From contig CAYMKL010000043.1 in assembly GCA_964390805.1 (NCBI GenBank), forward strand, positions 1 to 47,093: a stretch of DNA of 47,093 bases. Direction: 5' to 3'. Below the pieces are notes generated by a model. It was not told the DNA's origin. It saw only the letters and a list, made by a program, of their open reading frames with translations, and did not search any database. A program made the position numbers and the translations under genes. Every line of letters begins with the position of its first letter. Position 1 is the first letter of the stretch. Of the stretch, positions 7,967 through 16,070 are shown piece after piece. Origin of the DNA: CAYMKL01 sp964390805 (GTDB lineage Bacteria > Chloroflexota > Anaerolineae > VGOG01).

Positions 7967-10900
7967 CTAGTCGAGCCGGCGTCGCTTCATCCAAATGAGC
8001 CTACCCATCACCATCAGTGCCAGCCCGGCCCACGGCCAGAAGAAAGCAGCTTGACTTGCCGAAGTAGTGCTGACCGATCTGCCAATGAAGGACGAAATGG
8101 TCACTGCGGTAGGGCCAGGCTCACCACCGCCGTCGTCCCAGTAATTGCTGTTCCAGCTCACCGAGTCCCAGTTCACACTGTCCCAGTTGACCGAGTCCCA
8201 GTTCACCGAATCCCAGTTCACCGAATCCCAGTTCACCGAATCCCAATTGACCGAGTCCCAGTTCACCGAATCCCAATTGACCGAGTCCCAGTTCACCGAA
8301 TCCCAGTTCACCGAGTCCCAGTTTACGGAGTCCCAGTTCACCGAGTCCCAGTTCACCGAGTCCCAATTGACCGAGCCCCAATCTATGTCACCCCCCCCGT
8401 TATCACTGCTCCAGTAGGCCATCAGCGCCATCTTGGCCAGCAACATGTGAGGTATCACACCCTGGTTGGCCGATTCGGTGGTGGTCGCGTGCACCGCCGC
8501 GTGGATGTCCAGACAGCCCGCGCCTGCCTGCACCGGATGATACCCCGGCCAGCTCGTGTTTGCCGTGGCCATCAGGCGATACTTAACCTGATTAGGCGTG
8601 AGGTGCCGCTCGTCGTCCAACAGCAGGGCCACCGCCCCCGCCACCACTGCGGAGGAGACAGACGTGCCCGACATGCGGAAGTAGTAGCCTGCAAGATCGC
8701 CCGTAACGTTATGTGACGGGTGATCCTGGGCCAAATTGCAGGACGGGCTGGCCAGCAGGCTGATGATGTCTACCCCCGGCGCCACCAGGTCCGGCTTGGC
8801 GAAGCCATCGTCGGTGGTGCCAAAGGCCGAGAAAAACGCCATCACGTCATCGCCGATGTCTGCCGTGCCCTGGTCGTCCGTCGCCCCGACGGTGATGACG
8901 AAGGGATCGTTGGCCGGAGGATACATAATGGCATTAGTGCCGGTTCCGTTGTTGCCAGCAGAGACCACCACCACGACCCCGTTAAACCACAGGATCTCTG
9001 CCGCCGCGTTCAGCGGGCTGTCGTGATAGGACTGCGGCGTGGCGCTGTTGAGGGACATGTTGACCACGCCGATCTTGTACCTGTCCTTGTTCTCCAGGAC
9101 CCACTGCAGGCCCTCAACCACGCCCGAGGTGGTTCCCACACCGTCGTCGTCCAAGACCCTGACATCCACCAACTTGACCTTGGGGGCCACGCCCCAGTAG
9201 CGGCCGTCAGAGAGCGCAGCGTTACCACCAATGACGCCAGCCACATGAGTGCCATGCCCGTAGAAGTCGTTGGGCTGGGGCTGGGTGGGGTTGGTGAAGT
9301 CCACCTCCGCCACAATACGGAACTTCAAACCCCCGTCTTTGAGGGCGTCGTGGTCGGCGATACCGCTATCCAACACGGCCACCGTGGCATGCTGACCCCG
9401 AATGGGAGGTGCCTCGTTCCACAGTTGATCGGCACCAATGGTCTGAATGTAGACGTTTTCCAAGTTCAACGTGTCAATGCAGTCCGTGCAACCACTTTCC
9501 CAAAGGAAGAGGAAAGGCTGGTTCTTGGTCTCGCCCGTGTCGGGTTCCAGTTTGCTGGCCGTCCACGCCGATCCATCCCACAGCAAGGAGTACAGGTTAC
9601 TGCCGTTGTCCTGCACCAAACACATGATCTGGTCCGAGTTGGGGTCGGAGGTTGCCATCATAGAGTTGATGGCACCACCTGCCGCGGCGATGGGCATCTT
9701 CGCCAGTGCTGACCACCCACCGTCATTGTCGCTCCACGCCTTGTACACTGCCTTGTTCTCTGCACCGGCGACGGCAAGGGCCTCGCCAGATTCGCCCTCG
9801 AAGGCCACGGCCACATTGGGGAATATGACACCAGGCGCGATTCCAGTTTGCAGAACATCTGTATATATCCATTCGCTGCCGTCCCACACGCTGGCCCAGG
9901 AGTCAGCGCCGTTGGTCAGCACGCCCAGGACAATGCGGTTGCTGGTGGGATCCGAGCCCAGGGTCATCCATCTGATCTGCGCCGTGATGCCAGTCGGCGC
10001 AGAGATCGTGCCTTCATCAGGAAGCCAACTCGATCCATCCCAAATACGGTAGTACCCATTGGCATCGCCATCCTTGCCGTACACGGCCAGGGCCCGGCTG
10101 CTCTGCTGCTCATGAGCCACGTAGATGGCTGATTGGTCGTTTTCGCTGGCGCCCGACGAATCCAGGGCTAGAACATTCCCCCAGTTGGAGCCGTTCCAGA
10201 CCAGGGCATAGTCGTCGGCGTTCCCGTCGTTGACCACCAACACCATCTCGTCTGAATTCGGATCGGCCTCCAGGTGCATGTGCTGCGGTTCGCTGCCGCC
10301 GTAGTCCGTGATGCTGGCCGGCGCTGTCCACGAGCTGCCGTTCCAGACGCTGTAGCGCAGTTTGTTGCCAGCGGACTGGCCGTTATCGTTCCAAACCAGC
10401 ACGGCGTCGCCGCTCTGCTGCTCATAGGCCACGTCGAAGCCCCACCAATAGCTTTCGCTGACCGAACCCAGGGGGTTGATGGAGAGAGCACTCCAGGCGT
10501 TGCCATCCCACATCTGGCCGTTGACGGTGCTGCCGCTGGTGACGCCGACGACGATCTTCTCATCGCGCGTGGGTGACTCAGCACCCTGCATGATCCGCCA
10601 GCGGGCGCCCATGTCGGCAGAGCTGGCCGCATCACCGAAGGAGGCCCCATTCCAGACTCTGTACTTGGGAGTGCTAGTGCTGTCCGAATAGACTGCTGCG
10701 GACTGGTTATTGGCCGGCACTGGATCGGGCGTGGGGGTGGGCGTGGGAGTTGGCTCCGGCGTGGGTGTGGGGGTTGGCTCCGGCGGGGGATCGCCGCCAC
10801 CACCAAACTCGATCTGAATGTTGTCTACGTAGAAGTATCCCTCCACCTCGCTGCCCGAACCCCGGAAGCGAATCTGCGTGTCGGTTTCATGATCAATATA

Positions 10901-11689
10901 CGATGTGATGTCGAAGCGCTGAGGGACCTGATCACCGTCGCTATGATCGAAATCGTACGTGGCCAGCGTCGCCCACTCCTCCCCCTCATCATACGAGACC
11001 TGCACCCTAACACTGCCGCCTTCATCGTCATCTACGTCACGCCGGTAGCTGAAGCTGAGCGTGGCCCAGGCGGCGCCGCTAAGATCTGCCGCGCGGCTCG
11101 CGCCACGGTTGTTTATATTCACCTCGTCTCCGCCGATGCGCAGACAGTTGCCCGCCGCGCACCTGGAGCCGTATCGCACCCGCACACGACCATCGCCCGG
11201 CCCATCCGACTCCCCCATCTCCTGCCAGTCGTTGCTCCAGTTCTGGGTGCCGTCGTTACCACTGTAAGAGGTCGCGTTGAATTCATCTCTAACCGTCGGG
11301 TTCTCACTGCTCAGCGTGCTGACCCTGTGCACCGGCGAGTCGAAAGACACCCAGCGCATGCCAGCCGCACGGGCCAACGCCGGCACCGCTTTGGCCGGCA
11401 GCTCCGCCGCAAAGGCATTGATGATCCACAGGTCCTTGGTCACCACGCCGCCCAACCGAGCCACCAATTCCTCCAGGTGGGTGTCCTTCTCCAGCTTCTG
11501 CACGATGACGGGCACCATCTCCTCGGGCTGCTCCGCTGCCATCGCCAATAAGACCGTCTGGGCGCGGGGAGTCGCCTCCGGTGCCGGCGCCATCACCATC
11601 AACGGCACCAACAGCGCCACCGCCAACAGAACGCGGAGGGCTTTATTCCACTTAATGAATCCTGAACGTGCAACCTGTTTCTTGATCAT
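7967..11689 (-). CDS. Secreted, membrane-anchored subtilase (peptidase S8) with VNWD repeats
   Basis: A 1240-aa protein, first gene after the riboswitch at 11712-11837. Order: signal peptide (about 1-45), I9-type propeptide (about 55-125), a beta-sandwich-like domain (about 145-300, DEFNATSYSGNDGT...YVDNIQIEF), a Pro/Thr linker (PTPTPEPTPTP), a propeller-like region (about 330-720), the S8 domain with Asp774, His812 and Ser1010 (GTSVSSA), about 15 SVNWD repeats (about 1100-1180), a short Gly/Pro linker, one transmembrane helix and the basic tail MKRRRLD. All catalytic motifs are intact. The tail suggests the protease is held in the membrane with the Trp-rich repeat as a stalk. The catalytic core closely resembles the next gene in the operon, implying tandem duplication. 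Substrate is not inferable. Confidence 0.93.
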   Translation of the reverse strand: MIKKQVARSGFIKWNKALRVLLAVALLVPLMVMAPAPEATPRAQTVLLAMAAEQPEEMVPVIVQKLEKDTHLEELVARLGGVVTKDLWIINAFAAELPAKAVPALARAAGMRWVSFDSPVHRVSTLSSENPTVRDEFNATSYSGNDGTQNWSNDWQEMGESDGPGDGRVRVRYGSRCAAGNCLRIGGDEVNINNRGASRAADLSGAAWATLSFSYRRDVDDDEGGSVRVQVSYDEGEEWATLATYDFDHSDGDQVPQRFDITSYIDHETDTQIRFRGSGSEVEGYFYVDNIQIEFGGGGDPPPEPTPTPTPEPTPTPTPTPDPVPANNQSAAVYSDSTSTPKYRVWNGASFGDAASSADMGARWRIMQGAESPTRDEKIVVGVTSGSTVNGQMWDGNAWSALSINPLGSVSESYWWGFDVAYEQQSGDAVLVWNDNGQSAGNKLRYSVWNGSSWTAPASITDYGGSEPQHMHLEADPNSDEMVLVVNDGNADDYALVWNGSNWGNVLALDSSGASENDQSAIYVAHEQQSSRALAVYGKDGDANGYYRIWDGSSWLPDEGTISAPTGITAQIRWMTLGSDPTSNRIVLGVLTNGADSWASVWDGSEWIYTDVLQTGIAPGVIFPNVAVAFEGESGEALAVAGAENKAVYKAWSDNDGGWSALAKMPIAAAGGAINSMMATSDPNSDQIMCLVQDNGSNLYSLLWDGSAWTASKLEPDTGETKNQPFLFLWESGCTDCIDTLNLENVYIQTIGADQLWNEAPPIRGQHATVAVLDSGIADHDALKDGGLKFRIVAEVDFTNPTQPQPNDFYGHGTHVAGVIGGNAALSDGRYWGVAPKVKLVDVRVLDDDGVGTTSGVVEGLQWVLENKDRYKIGVVNMSLNSATPQSYHDSPLNAAAEILWFNGVVVVVSAGNNGTGTNAIMYPPANDPFVITVGATDDQGTADIGDDVMAFFSAFGTTDDGFAKPDLVAPGVDIISLLASPSCNLAQDHPSHNVTGDLAGYYFRMSGTSVSSAVVAGAVALLLDDERHLTPNQVKYRLMATANTSWPGYHPVQAGAGCLDIHAAVHATTTESANQGVIPHMLLAKMALMAYWSSDNGGGDIDWGSVNWDSVNWDSVNWDSVNWDSVNWDSVNWDSVNWDSVNWDSVNWDSVNWDSVNWDSVNWDSVNWDSVNWDSVSWNSNYWDDGGGEPGPTAVTISSFIGRSVSTTSASQAAFFWPWAGLALMVMGRLIWMKRRRLD
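8150..8388 (-). repeat. 15-bp tandem repeats coding SVNWD (about 15)
   Basis: Uninterrupted pentad repeats S-V-N-W-D with synonymous drift at the Ser and Asp codons, beginning IDWGSVNWD and ending SVSWNSNYWDD. Trp recurs every five residues. The opposite strand is also open throughout, which produces spurious frames. Confidence 0.93.
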
Positions 11690-11711
11690 CTTATCCTACC
11701 TCTGTTCTTCC

Positions 11712-11837
11712 GCAAACAAAAAGCCGGGCTGCTAACTCACCTCACTGAGTCGGCAACCCGGCTATCCTTGCTCCTTGCTGAGCCGAGGATCCGTGGCTTT
11801 GCGCCCCCATCTCTCGATGGGTTTACCCTTATCGCTA
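11712..11837 (-). promoter_or_regulatory. c-di-GMP-I (GEMM-I) riboswitch leading the subtilase operon
   Basis: Minus strand: GGGTAAACCC, hairpin with GAGA loop, GGCGCAAAGCC, CGGATCCT, inner hairpin, AGGATAGCCGGGTTGCCGA. GCCGGGTTGCCGAC and GTTAGCAGCCCGGC then form a terminator followed by TTTTTG. One position of the aptamer differs from its sisters (GGTAAACC for GGCAAACC). The first subtilase ATG is 23 nt beyond the terminator, so c-di-GMP should decide whether both anchored subtilases are transcribed. Confidence 0.9.
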
Positions 11838-11864
11838 GCGATTCCTATTCAGTTGTCTGCCTAT

Positions 11865-11930
11865 ATTATACTACACCCTGACCGATGTGTGTGTAAGGTT
11901 TACGTGAAGGTTCTGTTGGTCTTCCGTGAA
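11865..11930 (-). promoter_or_regulatory. Promoter P3 with phased 11-nt direct repeats
   Basis: TATAAT at 11865-11870, 17 nt after CTTCACGGAAG, ACCAACAGAAC, CTTCACGTAAA, CCTTACACACA. Same layout as P1, P2 and P4. It drives the riboswitch and subtilase operon. Confidence 0.72.
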
Positions 11931-12049
11931 GAGACCCTGAAGTAGACAGAAACAGGTAGAAACGTTGGTTCTTGCTCATGATCCGTAAACAGCCGCCTTG
12001 ATGGCCGTCCGTAGTCCTGCCAATCGGGAGGACAGGCAAGCCTAACAAG

Positions 12050-12115
12050 ATTATAGCACAATTCAACTGATGTATGGGTAAGGGATGCGTGAGGGTTCCG
12101 TTGGTCTTGCGTGGG
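12050..12115 (-). promoter_or_regulatory. Promoter P4 with phased 11-nt direct repeats, no riboswitch
   Basis: TATAAT at 12050-12055, 17 nt after CCCCACGCAAG, ACCAACGGAAC, CCTCACGCATC, CCTTACCCATA. It lies just after the OmpR-type regulator gene and about 120 nt before P3. A transcript from it would run through P3 into the riboswitch. The 11931-12049 stretch has a small GTCCT/AGGAC hairpin but no convincing gene, so it is either an extended leader or a short RNA. Confidence 0.65.
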
Positions 12116-12132
12116 GATGTTATGTACCTGAT

Positions 12133-12831
12133 CTATTCAGCCGAGACGGTGTAGCCGTAGCGGGGAACAGTTCGGATATAAGTGGGTTGGGCGGGGTCGG
12201 GCTCAATCTTGAGCCGCAGGTTCTTGATGTGCCATCGCACTGTGGCAGGATCACCCGTGCCAGCAGGGTATCCCCAGACCTCTTGCAGCAACCGCTCGCT
12301 GGAAAATACCTCGCCGGGATGACTCATCAGGCAGAGCATGACGTCAAACTCCATGGGTGTAAGGTGTATGGTATTGCCTTCGACACTCAACGCAAAGCTG
12401 CGCAGATCGAGGGAGAGCGGCCCAACCTCCAGGGAGGAAGGGCGTCCCTCCGCTAGTGTGGGCTGGCTACGGCGAAGCAGCGCCTCCACTCGCAGATATA
12501 GCTCGCGCAGGTCGAAAGGCTTGCTCAAGTAGTCATCGCCGCCTGCTTCCAAACCTTCGATCCGATCCTCGACGTCGCCTTTGGCCGTCAGAAACAGGAT
12601 AGGCACACCGGCGAAAGTCGGGTCGGTCCGCAGGCGCTCACAGACTTCGAGACCGTCCATCCCGGGCATAACAACATCCAGGACAATGACATCAGGACGT
12701 CGTCGCCGCATCATCTCCAGCGCTTGCTGTCCACTGTCGGCAACGACCACCTGATGACCTTGACGGCTGAGGCTTCGCTCTAGGGCCCACCTCACGCCCC
12801 GCTCGTCGTCAACCACGTAGATACAAGCCAT
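12133..12831 (-). CDS. OmpR/PhoB-family response regulator
   Basis: 232 aa. Receiver domain at about 1-118 with Asp52 as phosphoacceptor (VIVLDVVMPGMDG), the conserved Thr (FLTAKG) and Lys (LSKPF). Winged-helix DNA-binding domain at about 135-230 (LTPMEFDVMLCLMSH; RWHIKNLRLKIEPDP; RTVPRYGY). It follows the hybrid kinase by 37 nt, so the pair is probably one operon and a cognate pair. Regulators of this class bind direct repeats in 11-nt phase next to -35 regions. Four promoters of that type (P1-P4) surround this gene, one just past its own stop codon, so it is the leading candidate activator (inference). Confidence 0.93.
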   Translation of the reverse strand: MACIYVVDDERGVRWALERSLSRQGHQVVVADSGQQALEMMRRRRPDVIVLDVVMPGMDGLEVCERLRTDPTFAGVPILFLTAKGDVEDRIEGLEAGGDDYLSKPFDLRELYLRVEALLRRSQPTLAEGRPSSLEVGPLSLDLRSFALSVEGNTIHLTPMEFDVMLCLMSHPGEVFSSERLLQEVWGYPAGTGDPATVRWHIKNLRLKIEPDPAQPTYIRTVPRYGYTVSAE

Positions 12832-12868
12832 AGTATCCTCCCTGACTTCTCTGAGGGGATTGCCAAAT

Positions 12869-15373
12869 CTAGCTACCTATCACAGGCAGTCTAGTTACAA
12901 AGGTGGATCCCACCCCGATATCACTGTAGACATCTATCTCTCCTCGATGCTGCTCGACGATGGCGTAGCAAATGGATAGACCCAGTCCCGTCCCCTTGCC
13001 TGCGGGCATGGTGGTGAAGAAGGGGTCAAAGATCCTATCGAGGTTCTCCTCTGGGATGCCACACCCGGTATCAGTGAATCGGATCTCCACTTCACGGTCG
13101 GCGTTCAGATGGGTTTCAATGGTCAGCCGTCCCCCATCGGGCATGGCGTTGCAGGCGTTGAGGATCATGTTACTGAAAACCTGCTGGAGCAAGTTCTTAT
13201 TGCCCATCACTGGCGGGAGCTGCGGACTGAGCTCCGTCTCCCAAGCGATTCTCTGTCGCGTCATCTGATAGCGCAGGAGGAGCAGCGTATCCTCCAGGGC
13301 CTCATTGATGTCCACTGGCGTCTTGTGTCCTTCAGATGGGCGCGCGAACCTGAGCAAGTTCTCGATGATGATGGAGACGCGCCGGATTTCGGAGTAGATC
13401 TCCTCGGCACATTCTGCCCGTAGCTCCTCGTCATCTGGGCTCTCCAGAAAAAGCTGAGCCGCGGCCGAGGTGACGGACAGAGGGTTGCGAATCTCGTGGG
13501 CGATTCCCCCGGCCATGACGCCCAGGGAAGCCATCTTGGCCGACTGGATGAGCTGGGCCTCGAGTCTTCTCCTCTCGGTGAGGTCGCGGCCAATGGCCAC
13601 GATACCGAGAATGTGATTCCCGTCGTCTCGCATCAGTGAGCAATTCCAGGCGATGGGGATGCGTTGCCCGGCCTTGGTGATCAGGTTCATCTCAGTGCCC
13701 CTCGCCTGTTGTCCACGGGCCACTTGCGCCAGCATGGCCTCCATGTCCGTCCGGTGCTCCTTGTGGCCGAGGTGAGCCAGGTGCTTGCCGGCTACTTCCT
13801 CCAGGGTGAAGCCAGACAACTGCTCAGCCGTCCGGTTCCAGGTCATGATCCTTCCCTCCGAGTCCATGGAGACGACAAGGTCGTTGGCGCTCTCAACCAC
13901 GCTGGCCAGATGTTGCTCGGCGCGCGCGATCTGCTCCGCCCTCTGCACTGTCTCCTCGTACAACCGCGCGTTCTCGATGGCCATGACCATCTCGTTGACG
14001 AGGGCTCGGCACAAGTTGATCTTCGCAGTGTCCAAGGGGCTGCGCTCCCAGCCACGTCGCTCACCCAGAGAGACAACCCCCATCACTTGCCCCTTGAGAA
14101 TCACCGGCAACAGAGCTACCGCTCTCACCCCAGCACCTAGGGATACCGCCCGTTCGGTATCAGACAGGGCAGGGGAATCATCTTTTGTCCAGACCAGCGG
14201 CTCACCCGTGTCAATGACCTTCTGGTGCAAGGGGGCAGCGGCCAGCGAATACTGTTGACTGAGCCGGGGCTCCCAATCCGGCAGCTCGACAATAGGATAG
14301 GCGCTTCGGACGATCAGCTTTTCCCGGCTGTCGTCAAGCAGGGCAATACGACAGCAGGTGACCTTGGCCAACTCGGTCAGCTTCTCGGCCATGGTGGCCA
14401 GAACATCCTCGTGGTCAAGACTGCTCGACGCAGCCTTGTTGGCCTCCAACAGAAGGGATAACTGATAGTTGAGAGCCGCCAACTCCTGATTACGCTGCCT
14501 GATCTCCTCCTCCGCTTGCTTGCGCTCGGTGATGTCTCTCATGACCCCAACGATTCCCACCACTCTCCCTCTTTGTTTTACAAGAGAGCTGTGAACTTCA
14601 CTGATCCTTTTCTCACCATCCTTGACGTGCACTTCTATCTCATACGGAGGTGCATCTTGACCCTTTTCGAGCTTATCAAAGGCAGAGAGTATCTTGGCCA
14701 TGCTCTGGGGAGGAACCATTTCCAGGACAGCAACTCGCTTCCCAACCAGCTCGTCTTCAGTAAACCCTCCGGCCTCCTGTACATATCTGTTAGTCCGCAT
14801 GATCTTGCCCGTCTGGTCAATCACGATGATGCCATCCATGACACCGTCAAAAATCGCTTGTAGTTCTTCTTCGCTTTGGCGCAGCGCCTCCTGTACTCGC
14901 TCGCGCTCAGCGATTTCCTTCTGCAACTCTTCAATGACCCGCGTAACCTCAGCGGTGCGCTGTTCCACCAGTTTCTCAAGGTAGTCGCGGTATCTCTTCA
15001 ACTTCCCTTTCTCAACGGCTCTGTCGATCGTTACCAGTAATTGCTCCATATCGTAGGGCTTCTGCACGTAGCTAAAGGCGCCCAGGTTGACTGCCTCGAT
15101 GGCCGATGCCTGGGAGGCGTACCCGGTGAGCACGATGCACTCTGTGCCAGGACAGCGCTTTTTGATCTCGGCCATCACTTCTAGGCCAGACATGTCCTCC
15201 AGGACGAGGTCAATCAGGGCTACCGCAGGCGCCTCGTCCTCAATGCTATCCAAAGCCTCCTTCCCCGTGCCAGCGGCCACGTGTGCATAACCCCTGGCAC
15301 TAAGGACGCCAGAGAGGGTCCTAGTCACCATGGGGTCATCATCTACAATAAGGATGCTGGCCTTTGTATCCAT
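12869..15373 (-). CDS. Hybrid sensor histidine kinase (REC-PAS-GAF-PAS-HisKA-HATPase)
   Basis: 834 aa, soluble. N-terminal receiver with Asp55 (ALIDLVLEDMSG) and Lys in YVQKPYDME; coiled coil; PAS (about 170-285, IFDGVMDGIIVIDQTG); second coiled coil; GAF (about 315-470); PAS (about 485-610, VVESANDLVVSMDSEG); HisKA with His626 (GGIAHEIRNPLS); HATPase with N, G1 (DTGCGIPEEN) and G2 (GKGTGLGLSI) boxes. With its receiver at the N terminus rather than the C terminus, it probably takes a phosphoryl signal or is gated by another kinase, then phosphorylates the OmpR-type regulator encoded 37 nt downstream. No membrane segment is visible, so it senses a cytoplasmic signal through PAS/GAF. Confidence 0.93.
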   Translation of the reverse strand: MDTKASILIVDDDPMVTRTLSGVLSARGYAHVAAGTGKEALDSIEDEAPAVALIDLVLEDMSGLEVMAEIKKRCPGTECIVLTGYASQASAIEAVNLGAFSYVQKPYDMEQLLVTIDRAVEKGKLKRYRDYLEKLVEQRTAEVTRVIEELQKEIAERERVQEALRQSEEELQAIFDGVMDGIIVIDQTGKIMRTNRYVQEAGGFTEDELVGKRVAVLEMVPPQSMAKILSAFDKLEKGQDAPPYEIEVHVKDGEKRISEVHSSLVKQRGRVVGIVGVMRDITERKQAEEEIRQRNQELAALNYQLSLLLEANKAASSSLDHEDVLATMAEKLTELAKVTCCRIALLDDSREKLIVRSAYPIVELPDWEPRLSQQYSLAAAPLHQKVIDTGEPLVWTKDDSPALSDTERAVSLGAGVRAVALLPVILKGQVMGVVSLGERRGWERSPLDTAKINLCRALVNEMVMAIENARLYEETVQRAEQIARAEQHLASVVESANDLVVSMDSEGRIMTWNRTAEQLSGFTLEEVAGKHLAHLGHKEHRTDMEAMLAQVARGQQARGTEMNLITKAGQRIPIAWNCSLMRDDGNHILGIVAIGRDLTERRRLEAQLIQSAKMASLGVMAGGIAHEIRNPLSVTSAAAQLFLESPDDEELRAECAEEIYSEIRRVSIIIENLLRFARPSEGHKTPVDINEALEDTLLLLRYQMTRQRIAWETELSPQLPPVMGNKNLLQQVFSNMILNACNAMPDGGRLTIETHLNADREVEIRFTDTGCGIPEENLDRIFDPFFTTMPAGKGTGLGLSICYAIVEQHRGEIDVYSDIGVGSTFVTRLPVIGS

Positions 15374-15451
15374 CTCTAGCTCACCTCACTGTCCGCCAAT
15401 GAGTAACCTGTGCCACAGAGCGCGCAGAGGTCCCGGCGTAGCTCAGCCGAA

Positions 15452-15839
15452 CTAATGCTTGTCTATTATACGACTTTTACCAGGTAATGCAAAGCAGAAA
15501 GTGCTGCCCTGCCCGCGACCCTCCGACGCGGCCCAGATGCACCCGCCATACACCTCCACGATGCGCTTGACGATAGCCAGCCCCACTCCGCAATCAAGCA
15601 TGCAGCAGACGCATCGTGAAGGTGCTCCCCCTCCCCACTTCACTCTCCACCTCAATGCTCCCCCTGTTGGCCTCCACCAGGTTCTTGACCACCATCAGCC
15701 CCAGCCCGAGGCCCTTGGCCTTGGTGGTGTAGAGCGGCTCGAACAGCCTGGCCATGTTCTCATCGGAGATGCCCACGCCAGTGTCGGCGACGGAAAGAGC
15801 CGCCCCCCATCCGGGCGAAGTGCCCTGAGTATGCCCCAT
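15452..15839 (-). pseudogene. Histidine kinase remnants (two HATPase C-terminal pieces)
   Basis: Two fragments in different frames. The first (15594-15839) has G1 and G2 boxes (VADTGVGISDENMARLFEP; KGLGLGLMVVKNLVE) and ends GSTFTMRLLHA. The second (about 15452-15587) is another HATPase end, GVGLAIVKRIVEVYGG to GSTFCFALPG. Neither has an H-box, N-box or sensor domain. The two ends do not overlap as one protein, so they look like leftovers of two kinase genes joined by deletion. Not expected to be functional. Confidence 0.75.
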
Positions 15840-15946
15840 GCCTTGACTGTTGCCTGAGCCAGCATCCTCTGGAATAGTTCAGCCTGATCCTGGGCATCAT
15901 AGAATGCACTAGATCATTGGGCCAGCCGCCCCCAATGCATGGCACC

Positions 15947-15999
15947 ATTATAGCATGAAACCCCATCCTTGGGCAACTGAGTCACAAGGATAGGGTTTC
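15947..15999 (-). promoter_or_regulatory. Long hairpin followed by a possible -10 box
   Basis: GAAACCCTATCCTTG (15985-15999) pairs with CAAGGATGGGGTTTC (15957-15971) across a 13-nt loop. TATAAT follows at 15947-15952. The hairpin could end the GGDEF/HD-GYP transcript, although it lacks a clean T-tract, and the TATAAT could once have served the kinase remnants. No good -35 is visible. Otherwise the 15840-16070 spacer shows nothing. Confidence 0.4.
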
Positions 16000-16070
16000 C
16001 ATTAGTGGATCTTGGCTATAGGGAAACAGAAGGTTGACTTCTTGACGCCAGTACTATTTCAAACTCCAGG

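Noticed and set aside
8145..8417. Plus-strand open frame of FTESQ repeats opposite the SVNWD tail (similar frames at 4560-4700 and 19480-19735)
   Set aside because: A consequence of 15-bp repeats lacking stops in all frames. The minus-strand frame continues a full subtilase with signal peptide and catalytic domain.
8720..9712. 330-codon plus-strand frame opposite the second subtilase
   Set aside because: Antisense shadow of the S8 catalytic region; no ribosome-binding site or recognisable fold.
11866..12066. 66-codon frame between P4 and P3
   Set aside because: It begins inside the P4 -10 region at a TTG and its end encodes the P3 operator. Its similarity to frames at P1 and P2 is DNA-level promoter conservation, not protein conservation.
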